NCBI GenBank assembly: GCA_903868145.1
Contig: CAIPTY010000087.1
Span: 62,001 to 126,000, forward strand
Length of the DNA stretch: 64,000 nt
Reading direction: 5' to 3'
Origin: an uncultured Desulfuromonadales bacterium
Lineage (GTDB): Bacteria; Desulfobacterota; Desulfuromonadia; Geobacterales; Pseudopelobacteraceae
A program made the position numbers and the translations under genes. Position 1 is the stretch's first letter. The number at the start of each line of letters is the position of its first letter. Positions 55,306 to 63,953 of this stretch are shown one piece after another. Under the pieces are notes generated by a model. That model was not told the origin of the DNA and ran no database searches. It worked only from the letters and a program-made list of their open reading frames with translations.

Positions 55306-56592
55306 ATGCAAAAAATGACTGGTTTTCTGAATGTTATGCGCGTTACAGAAATTATCCAGTGGCTCGTCAGCAGCAAACGCACAGGTACGCTCATTCTGAT
55401 TCAGGATGACCGGCAGAATAAAATATACTTTCAGGATGGAAAGATCATCTATATCTGGTCTAACTGCGAGGCAGACGAGACCGTCAATTTTCTGGAGTGC
55501 CAGTCACACAGCAGACGTGATGAACTTGCAAGTGCCAGCGCTAATTCGGAAGCGCTCGGACTGCCGTTAATCGGCTACCTTCTGTCGCAAAAGTTTTTCA
55601 GCAGCGAGCAATTTGAGGCGCTGCTCAAAGAAGGCGCCGAGACGCTCCTGACCAGTGTTCTCACGTGGGATACCGGTACATTCGATTTTGATCCTGAACT
55701 ACCCCAATTTCTTCTTAATAGTCCTATCGGTCTGAATACATTCCATATTCTGTTTGAGTCTACGCTTCGCCTGGATGAAAGCCACCGAGACAGCCAGGTT
55801 GATGCCGAAATGGTGATGAACAAAATCCGGGGATTGATTCAGGAGGGTGGTTTTGAGCTGCCGCCCATGCCCGAGGTCATGCAGCAGCTTGCGGAAAAAA
55901 TCGACACCCCTACGATCTCGATCGATGAAATCGTAGCATGTATTACCGACCAGATTCTGGTTTCCAAAATCCTCAAAATCTTCAATTCACCCTACTACGG
56001 TCGACACGGCCATGCTTCCAGCCTCAAAGATGCGGTGGTTTTCATCGGGCTCAAATCACTCATGAGCATTGTCACCGTTCATGCGATGAGCAGCTACAGC
56101 CCACGGAACTCAAGGAAAATCAAGGGCGTGCTTCAGCATAGCCTGGTATGCGCCATGATAGCCCGTCAGATTGCCAGAGACATGAGCGCCAACTTTGAAT
56201 TGGCCTTTATCTGCGGACTTCTGCACGACATCGGCAAGACCATCCTGCTTGAGATGCTGAGTGACTTCACGCTGCCGGCGGATCTTCAGGTGCAACTGAT
56301 TGAAGAGAACCACTCCGAAATGGGATATGTGCTGGCGCAACAGTGGAATTTCGGGAGTGACATTACAGATGTCATCCGGTATCACCACACCCCGGAGCTG
56401 GCCGCCGATCACACCAGAATGGCGGAGATTATCAATCTTGCCGATACGATGTCATATCTCAACGGCCAGCCGGTAGAAGTCACGGACATGGCATTTACAA
56501 GTTTCGACCTAAGTCAGATCAACGTCGATGACATCCTTGGAGAGTTGGACACTCTCGGAAATGAGGCAGCCCAGATCGTAGACCTGGGCTGA
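55306..56592 (+). CDS. PATAN/DUF4388-HDOD signalling protein
   Basis: The 428-residue protein has an N-terminal DUF4388/PATAN domain (about 1-130: VTEIIQWLVSSKRTGTLILIQDD, KIYFQDGKIIYIWS) and an HDOD domain (about 165-400: GGFELPPMPEVMQQLAEKIDTPTISIDEI, KILKIFNSPYYG, SLKDAVVFIGL), with a partly kept HD signature (FICGLLHDIGKTILLEM, FGSDITDVIRYHHTPEL). It probably binds partners rather than hydrolysing nucleotides. The ATG at 55306 is the first good start, though its ribosome site is weak. Confidence 0.85.
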   Translation: MQKMTGFLNVMRVTEIIQWLVSSKRTGTLILIQDDRQNKIYFQDGKIIYIWSNCEADETVNFLECQSHSRRDELASASANSEALGLPLIGYLLSQKFFSSEQFEALLKEGAETLLTSVLTWDTGTFDFDPELPQFLLNSPIGLNTFHILFESTLRLDESHRDSQVDAEMVMNKIRGLIQEGGFELPPMPEVMQQLAEKIDTPTISIDEIVACITDQILVSKILKIFNSPYYGRHGHASSLKDAVVFIGLKSLMSIVTVHAMSSYSPRNSRKIKGVLQHSLVCAMIARQIARDMSANFELAFICGLLHDIGKTILLEMLSDFTLPADLQVQLIEENHSEMGYVLAQQWNFGSDITDVIRYHHTPELAADHTRMAEIINLADTMSYLNGQPVEVTDMAFTSFDLSQINVDDILGELDTLGNEAAQIVDLG

Positions 56593-56608
56593 GCAGCTCC
56601 CGAATACG

Positions 56609-57517
56609 TTATGCGCCTGTTTTGATAGGTATCAGCAGGAGCGGGACTTTGCTCCAGCTGCAAATCTTGTGCGTTACACTCCCCGCCCAAAACGCTTCCA
56701 TACCCGCTTTACCATGGGTCGCCAGCACAATCAGATCTATCTCGGCACGGTCGGCGGCCTCAACGATCGTTTTTGCCGGATCCCCCCGCAGCACATGTGC
56801 GCTCGCCGTAAATCCCTGATCGACCAGGGTACGCAGCAGGAACTGAAGATATTTTTCTGCATCCTGATACGCCAGTTCCAGCATGCGCGAGGTCGTACCC
56901 GGAAGCATTCTGCCGGTCAGCGTCATATTCCCTGAAAGCGTGGTCAGACGCGGGATGACCATGGCAAGGTGAACGGAGGCACCACAGGCTCGGGCCACCC
57001 CTTCCGAACAGGGCACAGCCTGGGCATGTTCAGGATGTTCATCAAGGGGAACCAGTATCTTCCCGCACGAAAAGGGGGGCGCTTCACCCTGCTCGTTCGG
57101 ATGAGTGATCAGAACAGGTCGTGAATCCAGGGCGATAACCGACTGCGCGATGCTCCCCATGAACAGGTGCAGAGCCTTGCCCCCGCCATGGGAACACATG
57201 ATCACCAAGTCGTGATTCAACTCGTCGGCATGAGCAACTATGCTCCGTGAGACGTCTTCCACTGCGGCTTCATGCACATGACATTCCACCGCGTTGCCTT
57301 CCGGAAACCCCCGCTTAGAAACCCCGTTCAGATAATTGACCGCGTCGTTCACGTTCTTCAAGTGAGGCTGACCGTGGACTTCACGCGGCGCATTTTTCTC
57401 TATCACGTGCATAAGGGTGACACGGGCTCCGAACTTTCCGGCGAGAAAAGCGGCGGCAGGAATGGCGGATTCAGCCATCAGTGAGCCATCTAGGGGTACG
57501 AGGATATGATTGAACAT
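56609..57517 (-). CDS. Universal stress protein with two UspA domains
   Basis: The 302-residue protein repeats the UspA fold twice: domain 1 (1-145, MFNHILVPLDGSLMAESAIPAA; CSHGGGKALHLFMGSIAQSVI) and domain 2 (about 152-300, GKILVPLDEHPEHAQAVPC; ATHGKAGMEAFWAGSVTHKI). The ATP-binding G-2x-G-9x-G-S pattern is visible in both ends (HGGGKALHLFMGS; HGKAGMEAFWAGS). It follows the Nramp transporter by four bases, so it may be induced with metal stress. Confidence 0.93.
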   Translation of the reverse strand: MFNHILVPLDGSLMAESAIPAAAFLAGKFGARVTLMHVIEKNAPREVHGQPHLKNVNDAVNYLNGVSKRGFPEGNAVECHVHEAAVEDVSRSIVAHADELNHDLVIMCSHGGGKALHLFMGSIAQSVIALDSRPVLITHPNEQGEAPPFSCGKILVPLDEHPEHAQAVPCSEGVARACGASVHLAMVIPRLTTLSGNMTLTGRMLPGTTSRMLELAYQDAEKYLQFLLRTLVDQGFTASAHVLRGDPAKTIVEAADRAEIDLIVLATHGKAGMEAFWAGSVTHKICSWSKVPLLLIPIKTGA

Positions 57518-57521
57518 GCGA

Positions 57522-58718
57522 TCACCCTGTCACGAACGTTTTATAGAGAAGATACAGATTGAGGGCTATGATGACTGCCGCAATCAGGTATGTAAGCATC
57601 GATGTAAACGGCTTGTTGACCAGATCACCCATGATATCGGGTCGGCGGGTAAACATTACCAGCGGAATAATGGCAAACGGCAGCCCGAAACTGAGCGCCA
57701 CCTGACTCATGACGAGGGTGCGGGTCGGGTCAAGCCCCATGGCGATAACGACCAGCGAAGGCCCCATGGTCACCAGACGCCTGATCCAGACCGGGATGTG
57801 CCGCTGAATAAAACCCTGCATGATTACCTGTCCGGCGCTGGTTCCCACTGTTGACGACGAAAGCCCTGAAACCAGCAGCGAAAGACCGAATATCCATTTT
57901 GCCGAAGACCCCAGAAGCGGCTCCAGCGTGCGGTGGGCCTCTTCGATGGTGGCGATGTGCGTGAGTCCGCTTGTATGAAACGTGGCCGCTGCCATTATCA
58001 GCATGGCAACATTGACAAAACTCGCAATCCCCATGGCGATTACGACGTCTATGATCTCGAAATGATACAGGCTTTGCAGCCGAGCTTTGTCCCTGACGAC
58101 AATCCGCCCCTGCATCAGAGCCGAATGCAGAAAAATGGCATGGGGCATGACCGTGGCGCCCAGAATCCCGGAGGCCATGAGTACGCTTTCAGCCCCTGAC
58201 AATTGCGGGACAAAGGCATGGTAGACAACCTGCCCCCAATCAGGCTTGACGATGAAAATTTCCAGGAGATAACAGGCGGCAATCACCGCCACCATGGCGG
58301 AGATAACGGCCTCCAAAGGCCTGAAACCGTATCGTTCAAGGCCGAGGATAATCATGGTGGTCAATGCAGTCAGAATGGCTCCGACAAACAGGGGAACCCC
58401 CAGCAGGAGCTGGAATCCGAGGGCGGCGCCGAGGAACTCCGCCAGATCGGTCGCCATGGCCACCAGTTCCATCAGAAGCCAGAGTGCGATCACCACCGGT
58501 TTTGGAAACCTTTCCCGGCAGTGTTCGGCAAGATTCATCCCGGTTGCAATGCCAAGCTTGGCAGAAAGAGTCTGGATCAGCATGGCCATCAGATTGCTGA
58601 CCACGATAACCCAGATCAGCATGTATCCGAACTGGGCCCCCCCCTGGATATTGGTGGCAAAATTGCCCGGGTCTACATACGCGACACTGGCAATGAAGGC
58701 CGGCCCCAGAAACGGCAT
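57522..58718 (-). CDS. mntH: Nramp-family divalent metal transporter
   Basis: The 398-residue product from the first in-frame ATG has eleven-helix Nramp features: DPGNFATNIQGG (about 16-27) metal-binding motif of TM1 and MPHAIFLHSALMQGR (about 193-207) of TM6. It takes up manganese or iron. The frame stays open upstream to about 58870 and reads like an N-terminal extension (LDVLSTPQKKNSLARL before the ATG), but contains no ATG, GTG or TTG, so the true start may be a rare codon or the extension is lost. The stress protein gene follows by four bases. Confidence 0.9.
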   Translation of the reverse strand: MPFLGPAFIASVAYVDPGNFATNIQGGAQFGYMLIWVIVVSNLMAMLIQTLSAKLGIATGMNLAEHCRERFPKPVVIALWLLMELVAMATDLAEFLGAALGFQLLLGVPLFVGAILTALTTMIILGLERYGFRPLEAVISAMVAVIAACYLLEIFIVKPDWGQVVYHAFVPQLSGAESVLMASGILGATVMPHAIFLHSALMQGRIVVRDKARLQSLYHFEIIDVVIAMGIASFVNVAMLIMAAATFHTSGLTHIATIEEAHRTLEPLLGSSAKWIFGLSLLVSGLSSSTVGTSAGQVIMQGFIQRHIPVWIRRLVTMGPSLVVIAMGLDPTRTLVMSQVALSFGLPFAIIPLVMFTRRPDIMGDLVNKPFTSMLTYLIAAVIIALNLYLLYKTFVTG

Positions 58719-59001
58719 CAGCCGCGCCAGGCTGTTTTTTTTCTGGGGAGTGCTCAGTACGTCCAGGGCCTGCTGAACCGTTTTTGAGCCTGCCTGCTGC
58801 CGGGTATGCTCTGCTTGAGTATTGATAGGGACACTCCACCTGCTTTTTTTACGCTGGCGGATTGTATCAGCGGTTCACTGAGTTGCACCACATAAATTTG
58901 AGACATTGTCCACAATTCAATCTTGACCTCAATTGCACTTTCACATATAGGTTCGCAGATTCGGTGGATATTTACAGAGTACTCTATTCTCGCGCCCCCT
59001 G

Positions 59002-59259
59002 TCAGACGTACACCGAGAAGCTTTCCTTGAGCGCTTTTCTTTCAACAGGTGTCACCGGCAACGAAGGCTTTTTATTCACACCAGAATCAGCAGTCAAAAA
59101 ACGGCTTGCCGAAATATTTACGATATCACCTGGAAGGTTGAGAGCATCTCTGGCCGCAAATCTTTTAACCGGATGAGAAGACGTTTCCCTGTTCCCCGGC
59201 ACTCTCTGTCGGGGGGAATCGACCTGATTCAGTAATCGGCTGTCGTTTACCGGCTGCAT
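59002..59259 (-). CDS. Small protein of unknown function
   Basis: The 85-residue product is mostly polar and helical, ending KKPSLPVTPVERKALKESFSVYV. The ATG follows gggagagtagcc. No family is recognised; similar short proteins with a serine/valine-rich end occur in Geobacter-like genomes. It stands alone between the Nramp gene and the truncated lipoprotein. An open frame on the other strand (58862-59176) is rejected in its favour. Confidence 0.55.
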   Translation of the reverse strand: MQPVNDSRLLNQVDSPRQRVPGNRETSSHPVKRFAARDALNLPGDIVNISASRFLTADSGVNKKPSLPVTPVERKALKESFSVYV

Positions 59260-59483
59260 GGCTACTCTCCCTTGCTGACAGATTCAGATAATCAATCTGC
59301 GTCGTATACGACAATGTGATTGACAAAGCATAAGCCGTACCACTTTACTAACAATCAGTATTTAATGGTTTTTTTAGATATATGTATCCTGATTTGCACT
59401 GAAGGTCAGAGTAATGACGGCATGTCGAGTTGATCCGTGACAAGTTTCTGACGTGACTGAAACAAGCTTGATGGGGGAGGTGT

Positions 59484-59747
59484 ATGAGATTTTTTCTGGC
59501 GGGAAAATATATTCTGATTGTGTGTGTTGCTCTGGCTGTTTTTTCTGCGTGCGACCGACAGGCATCCACTCGCGTTCTTTTCATCGGAAACAGTTACACC
59601 TTTGTCAACGGTGGTCTTGATAAACAGCTGAGAGGTCTGGCGCCTTCCATCGAAACTGCCAGCGTGACTGCAGGTGGATATACCCTTGAGAGGCATTGGA
59701 CTGATGGCAATGCCCTCATAAAAAAACGGGAGTCACCTCCCGATTGA
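59484..59747 (+). pseudogene. Truncated SGNH-hydrolase-like lipoprotein
   Basis: The 87-codon frame encodes a lipoprotein signal (lipobox FSAC, Cys 23) followed by the start of a GDSL/SGNH hydrolase (STRVLFIGNSYTFVNGGLDKQL, with the catalytic Ser in GNSYT). The protein stops after about 60 residues of the domain; functional members have 200 or more. The end (ALIKKRESPPD) is unrelated and lies on the terminator of the methyltransferase gene. It is a decayed gene, perhaps cut by the event that brought the methyltransferase. Confidence 0.75.
59721..59742 (-). terminator. Terminator of the O-methyltransferase gene
   Basis: CGGGAG (59727-59732) pairs with CTCCCG (59737-59742) around TCAC; on the minus strand six T follow. 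It lies 24 bases after the gene stop and inside the truncated lipoprotein frame. Confidence 0.85.
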
Positions 59748-59766
59748 CGAGCCGGATAATCAGGGT

Positions 59767-60768
59767 TTATGGCTTGCGTCCCCGTATCACTCCAGCGCCG
59801 TTAGGAAGTTCAAGATCAAGCCTCTTCACATCAGACAGTCCTGCCTTCACCATCATGGAAGTCAGCTCTCTTTCGGAATATGACTGGCCTGTATCAGTCC
59901 CCAGAAGCATGTTGAGTGAAAAGAGAGCAGGAAATGTCGGGCCGTTTCTGGCATCGTTCTGTATAAACTCCTGAACCATCAGGATACCACCTGAATTCAG
60001 TGAATCAACAGCCTTGCTCAGAAGAGCGGCACATGCTGCGGGTCCATCAATATGGAGAATATGGGACATCCAGACGACGTCAAACCCTGACGGCATCGGG
60101 TCGGTATGATAGTCTCCGGCAGCAAAGGTAATCCTCTCTGAAAGGTTGAAGCGGGTAATAGTTCTTTCGGCATATCCTCTGGTTGTAGGAAGATCAAGGA
60201 CAACCGCAGTCAACTCAGGGTTGGCCAGACAGAAATGGACTGCATATGTTCCGGGACCACCGCCAAGATCAAGAAGAGTATGACGACCTGCCAGCCCTAT
60301 TGACCGGGTAACCTTTGGAGCCAGAAGGCTCGCCAGATTAAACATCCCCATCAGGAAACTCTCCCTGCTGGACTCGTCAACTCCGTGCGAATCATTTGTG
60401 CGGATCGGACTGCCTGTTGCTACTGCCTCATCCAAGCGACTCCAGCTTGGCAGTAGATGGTTATGATGCATGATGATATGTCCCAGGAAATCGGGAGAGT
60501 TTTTCGACAGATATGCAGCGGCGAAGGGCGTTGCAGCATACATATTTTCGGACTTATCCAGCAGACCAAGTGATGAAAGTGAATCCAGCAGCATGCCGGT
60601 GGCACGTAAGTCGGTCGTCAGCAATCGCGCAACATCCTCCGCAGACCGGGCAGTTCTATCAAGAACGGTGAATATGTCGAGCTTGACAGACGCATGAAGT
60701 GTACAGGTGCTCCAATATCCTCCCGCCATTTCCAGTAATTCAGGGACGGTCCATTCAGTCGTTTCCAT
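59767..60768 (-). CDS. O-methyltransferase family 2 protein
   Basis: The 333-residue protein has an N-terminal winged-helix dimerisation domain (about 10-90: LHASVKLDIFTVLD, ATGMLLDSLSSLGLLDK) and a SAM-binding domain with motif I HTLLDLGGGPGTYAVHF (about 163-179), VVLDLPTT and FVVWMSHILHIDGP. Such enzymes methylate hydroxyl groups of small aromatic or other metabolites. The catalytic His may be that of SHILH. It lies near an NCS2-like permease transcribed in the same direction (52-base gap). Substrate is unknown. Confidence 0.87.
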   Translation of the reverse strand: METTEWTVPELLEMAGGYWSTCTLHASVKLDIFTVLDRTARSAEDVARLLTTDLRATGMLLDSLSSLGLLDKSENMYAATPFAAAYLSKNSPDFLGHIIMHHNHLLPSWSRLDEAVATGSPIRTNDSHGVDESSRESFLMGMFNLASLLAPKVTRSIGLAGRHTLLDLGGGPGTYAVHFCLANPELTAVVLDLPTTRGYAERTITRFNLSERITFAAGDYHTDPMPSGFDVVWMSHILHIDGPAACAALLSKAVDSLNSGGILMVQEFIQNDARNGPTFPALFSLNMLLGTDTGQSYSERELTSMMVKAGLSDVKRLDLELPNGAGVIRGRKP

Positions 60769-60820
60769 TATGGTATTTTCCTTTCAGCTGTTTGATATTC
60801 CATGGTGAGGCATAGTCGGT

Positions 60821-62383
60821 TTAGTGTGAAATTTCGCGCGTTTTTTCAGGTTCTTCGCCGCGACTATAGTAGTGAAGAACGACCAGCAGCACAGATGAAA
60901 TCAGGTAGGACAACGCAAACGCTTTGTCTGCGCCGAAACCGAACCTGTTTTGCACGCCCGCCGGAGTGAGAACATACGAATGGATAACGCCAAAGAAGGA
61001 GAGAACAGCGGCGGTTGCCGTCCAGAGAGCGGCCTTCACAAACTCTCCTTCGACCACAAAAACCATCATAGCTGACAGAATCATGCATGTGAGCATGAAA
61101 CCCTGACTCAGCGATATGATGCCAAAAATGTAAAGATCACCGCCAAACTTTGGCGCCACATCGTACAGGCTGGATCCTGCCTTCCGCAGGGTCGTTTCAA
61201 TCAGCAGGAGCGCCCACGATGCAAGTGCCGGCATAAGTCCGAGTGCCACCGCCACGCTGTGCTTTCTTGGTACTTCTTTAAATGCCTGGGCTGTGATTAT
61301 GAGTCCAATCCAGAGCAGGATACCGATCATTGCTTCCATCGGAACCACCTTGAGTACCAATGTGACCCCGCCGATCAGACAGAGAACTGTAATCACCGCA
61401 CCGTTTAATATCGAGTATCCCCATCTGGCACCCATGGCCTTCCAGCCCGGATGACCGATGTAGATCGTGGTCGGAAAGGGGTTCCCCAGGCACGCCGCCA
61501 CAATCGAGCCGAACCCGTTAACCAGGAGGGATGACTTCGTGTCGTAGCGGTCACCGGCAGCTTCCGCACTTTCCAGATTCTGGAGTGAGCCGATCACGTT
61601 GAACAGTGCCATCGGGAAGATGACCGAAAAGTATTTCCATCCCTGACCGTTTGTCAGAAAAACAAGCATGTCGGCAACAGCAGATTGGGGTACATGGACG
61701 GCAAAGTGGTACGCTTCCTGACTCGGCTGGAAATAAGGGTATCCGGCCCACTTGAGCATCCATCCCAAGCCCACTCCCAGTGCAACTGCAATGAAACCTC
61801 CGGGCAGTCCCCAGGGCAGCTTGATCTGGCCCCCGTAGACAACGATCACGAACAACGCAGGCACAACCGCAATGGCAGGCATGGCAAAGATCTGGAAGAC
61901 AAACCCCATGGAGATGAAGGTAATTGCAATGCCGGCCAGCGATGAGAGCAGTGCCGCCCGTGGCGTATGCCTGCGGAGCCAGTCGCCGGCGAACGCCCCG
62001 ACACATTCCAGAACAGCACTGACAAGACACGCAAACAAGCCGGCCTGCCAGGCAAGCTTTGGATCCCTCGTTTCAAAATATATCGGGGCAATGATCAGGA
62101 ATACGAATGCGATCAGGCTGACGGTGTTTATTCCATATGGCAATGCCGTTACGTCAGAACGGCCAGTCCTGATTGCCAGCCTTCTGGCCTGCCACGCATA
62201 AAACACATTTCCGAAGAGGATCGACAGGGCCGCTCCGGGGAGAATCCTTCCGTAAACAAGCTCCGGCGGCATACCGCATACATTCCCGCAGAGAACCGCG
62301 ATCAACATCAGTTGCAAGAGATTGTCGACGAACAAGCCGAAGAAACCGTCTATATCGCCGTGGACAAACCAACCTACTTTCAT
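60821..62383 (-). CDS. NCS2-like purine/xanthine permease family membrane protein
   Basis: The 520-residue protein has 12-14 membrane helices and the NCS2 pattern: ALPYGINTVSLIAFVFLI near 80, IGSLQNLESAEAAGDRYDTKSSLLVNGFGSIVAACLGNPFPTTIYIGHPGWKAMGARWGYS (about 265-325) with the acidic residue of helix 8-like. Members of this subgroup are annotated as xanthine, uracil or sulfate-like permeases; the substrate is uncertain here. Start ATG follows aaggaaactg. Genes upstream (the methyltransferase lies downstream in the transcript) may share its transcript. Confidence 0.8.
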   Translation of the reverse strand: MKVGWFVHGDIDGFFGLFVDNLLQLMLIAVLCGNVCGMPPELVYGRILPGAALSILFGNVFYAWQARRLAIRTGRSDVTALPYGINTVSLIAFVFLIIAPIYFETRDPKLAWQAGLFACLVSAVLECVGAFAGDWLRRHTPRAALLSSLAGIAITFISMGFVFQIFAMPAIAVVPALFVIVVYGGQIKLPWGLPGGFIAVALGVGLGWMLKWAGYPYFQPSQEAYHFAVHVPQSAVADMLVFLTNGQGWKYFSVIFPMALFNVIGSLQNLESAEAAGDRYDTKSSLLVNGFGSIVAACLGNPFPTTIYIGHPGWKAMGARWGYSILNGAVITVLCLIGGVTLVLKVVPMEAMIGILLWIGLIITAQAFKEVPRKHSVAVALGLMPALASWALLLIETTLRKAGSSLYDVAPKFGGDLYIFGIISLSQGFMLTCMILSAMMVFVVEGEFVKAALWTATAAVLSFFGVIHSYVLTPAGVQNRFGFGADKAFALSYLISSVLLVVLHYYSRGEEPEKTREISH

Positions 62384-62671
62384 ACAATACAGTTTCCTTT
62401 ATGTTTCAATTATGTTGGTAACTCCTTGATATCTCAATCAGACTCACATCATGTTCCATGATAGTAAGGTTCCTGTGCCAACTATGCAACAACTTTCAGT
62501 TTTATACCTGTATCATCAAACGGCTAAATGTTTAAAAATTGAATTATGAAATTGACACTTGACCAATTCTAAAGTGATGGTATTCTGGACTAATATAAGA
62601 ACACGTCGTTTCAGTAAGGTGATGATAGAGCGTATCAGCAGGTGACTATTCCCATTGAAAGGAGCACACAG
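62384..62671. other. Divergent intergenic region
   Basis: No gene is seen. The stretch is AT-rich and separates the permease (minus) from the basic protein (plus). A TTGACA at about 62552 lies upstream of the latter without a clear -10 partner. Confidence 0.4.
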
Positions 62672-63085
62672 ATGGCAAGACAGAAAAAAGCGACCGCACC
62701 GGTAAAGGCAGCAGTGGTAAAAACGAAGAAAAACAAGGCAGTAAAACCGGCAGCCGCAGTAAAGGTTCGCGCAGCAAAGGCCCCGGCTGCACCCCGCAAA
62801 ACGGACGGGGAACTGATGGTCGATAATCTTGCGGTAATGACCCAGTTGGTAAAGTCAGTTGCAGAAACAGTGGAGATGCTGGTATTGAAGACTGAGAGCA
62901 TGGCTTTCCACATTATCGCAACCGAGGAGATCCTGGCTGAGCTTGTTGCCGATAATGGTCTCAACCTGAACCGGGTCAACGCCCGCATTCGGCAGAAATT
63001 ATCCGCAGGCTCGGATAACTCAACCGATCCCGCTAAAGCAATTGATGTTGCAGCCTCAATCGTATCACCTCTGCCACGCCGCTAG
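62672..63085 (+). CDS. Basic Ala/Lys-rich protein, histone-H1-like tail
   Basis: The ATG follows aaaggagcacacag and the product has 137 residues. The first 50 residues are alanine, lysine, proline and valine only in large part (MARQKKATAPVKAAVVKTKK, then NKAVKPAAAVKVRAAKAPAA), like the C-terminal tail of bacterial histone-H1-like proteins or PHA granule proteins. The rest is a helical coiled segment (GELMVDNLAVMTQLVKSVAETVEMLVLK). DNA or RNA binding through the tail is likely; function unknown. Confidence 0.7.
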   Translation: MARQKKATAPVKAAVVKTKKNKAVKPAAAVKVRAAKAPAAPRKTDGELMVDNLAVMTQLVKSVAETVEMLVLKTESMAFHIIATEEILAELVADNGLNLNRVNARIRQKLSAGSDNSTDPAKAIDVAASIVSPLPRR

Positions 63086-63110
63086 AACAAAAGCGCATGG
63101 ATGCGAGTTT

Positions 63111-63145
63111 CACAAAAGCCTTCCCGTCTTGGGGGGGCTTTTGTG
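63111..63145 (+). terminator. Terminator after the basic protein gene
   Basis: CACAAAAGCC (63111-63120) pairs with GGCTTTTGTG (63136-63145) around 15 bases. The right arm contains the short T-run. Confidence 0.7.
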
Positions 63146-63206
63146 CTGAATCCGGGAGTGCCGGGCCGAAACACTGAGTCGCACAGAAATGCTGCGTGGA
63201 GACCAG

Positions 63207-63953
63207 ATGATACAATTTCCGGGGAAATTACGGGCCGATGCCGTCATATTCGATTTTGACGGCGTCATAGTGGATACGGAGCCACTCCATTATGCGGCGT
63301 TCCAGCGACTGCTGGAGCCAATCGGACGCGGCTTCACGTGGGAAACGTATGTTAAGGTCTACATGGGATTTGACGACCGGGACGCATTTCTTGAGGCGTT
63401 CAGGGGGAGCGAATCCGTTTTTGACGCTCAGTATCTGCAGGAGATGATTGACCGGAAAGCCGCGCTGTTCCAGGAAATTATCCATGACGGTAGTATCCGT
63501 ACCTATCCCGGGGTCGTCAGCCTGATCAGGAAAATTCACGATTACAGGTTCCCGCTTGCCATCTGTAGTGGTGCTCTGCGGTCTGATATCCTGCCTGTTC
63601 TGGAAACTCTCAATATTTCTTGCTGCTTTGATGTTATCATTACGGCGGAGGATGTTGCCAGAAGCAAGCCGGACCCGGAATGCTACCGGCTGGCACTCCG
63701 TAAACTCAATCAGTTCCGCTCGCTCGACCTGCCGGCGAGTCGGGTCATTGCCATCGAAGATACACCTGCGGGCATCGAAGCAGCCAGCAATGCCGGGCTA
63801 CAGGTTCTGGGCGTAACAAACAGCTATCCTGCCGAATATCTCTCCCGCGCAGACTGCATCATCGAATCACTGGATACTGATGAAATCGTCCCTGAGTGCC
63901 AGATCATTTTCCAGGAAGCAGCTTCAAACGGCCTGCCGCAAGACACCGCCTGA
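63207..63953 (+). CDS. HAD-family phosphatase (beta-phosphoglucomutase-like)
   Basis: The 248-residue protein has the HAD motifs AVIFDFDGVIVDTEPLHY (motif I, nucleophile Asp), PLAICSGALRSD (motif II), RSKPDPECYRLAL (motif III lysine) and VIAIEDTPAGIEAASNAG (motif IV). Cap domain lies between about 30 and 95. It may remove phosphate from sugar phosphates or act as a mutase. ATG at 63207 follows tggagaccag; an upstream in-frame ATG at 63189 has a weaker site. Confidence 0.87.
   Translation: MIQFPGKLRADAVIFDFDGVIVDTEPLHYAAFQRLLEPIGRGFTWETYVKVYMGFDDRDAFLEAFRGSESVFDAQYLQEMIDRKAALFQEIIHDGSIRTYPGVVSLIRKIHDYRFPLAICSGALRSDILPVLETLNISCCFDVIITAEDVARSKPDPECYRLALRKLNQFRSLDLPASRVIAIEDTPAGIEAASNAGLQVLGVTNSYPAEYLSRADCIIESLDTDEIVPECQIIFQEAASNGLPQDTA

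Noticed and set aside
58203-58787. Plus-strand frames opposite mntH
   Set aside because: Shadow frames; the minus-strand Nramp motifs are decisive.
58862-59176. Plus-strand frame of 104 codons between mntH and the truncated lipoprotein
   Set aside because: No family features and a weak start; the opposite-strand frame 59002-59259 has a good ribosome site and is preferred.
62635-62988. Minus-strand frame opposite the basic protein
   Set aside because: A hydrophobic shadow of the Lys/Ala-rich coding strand; no ribosome site and no homologous features.
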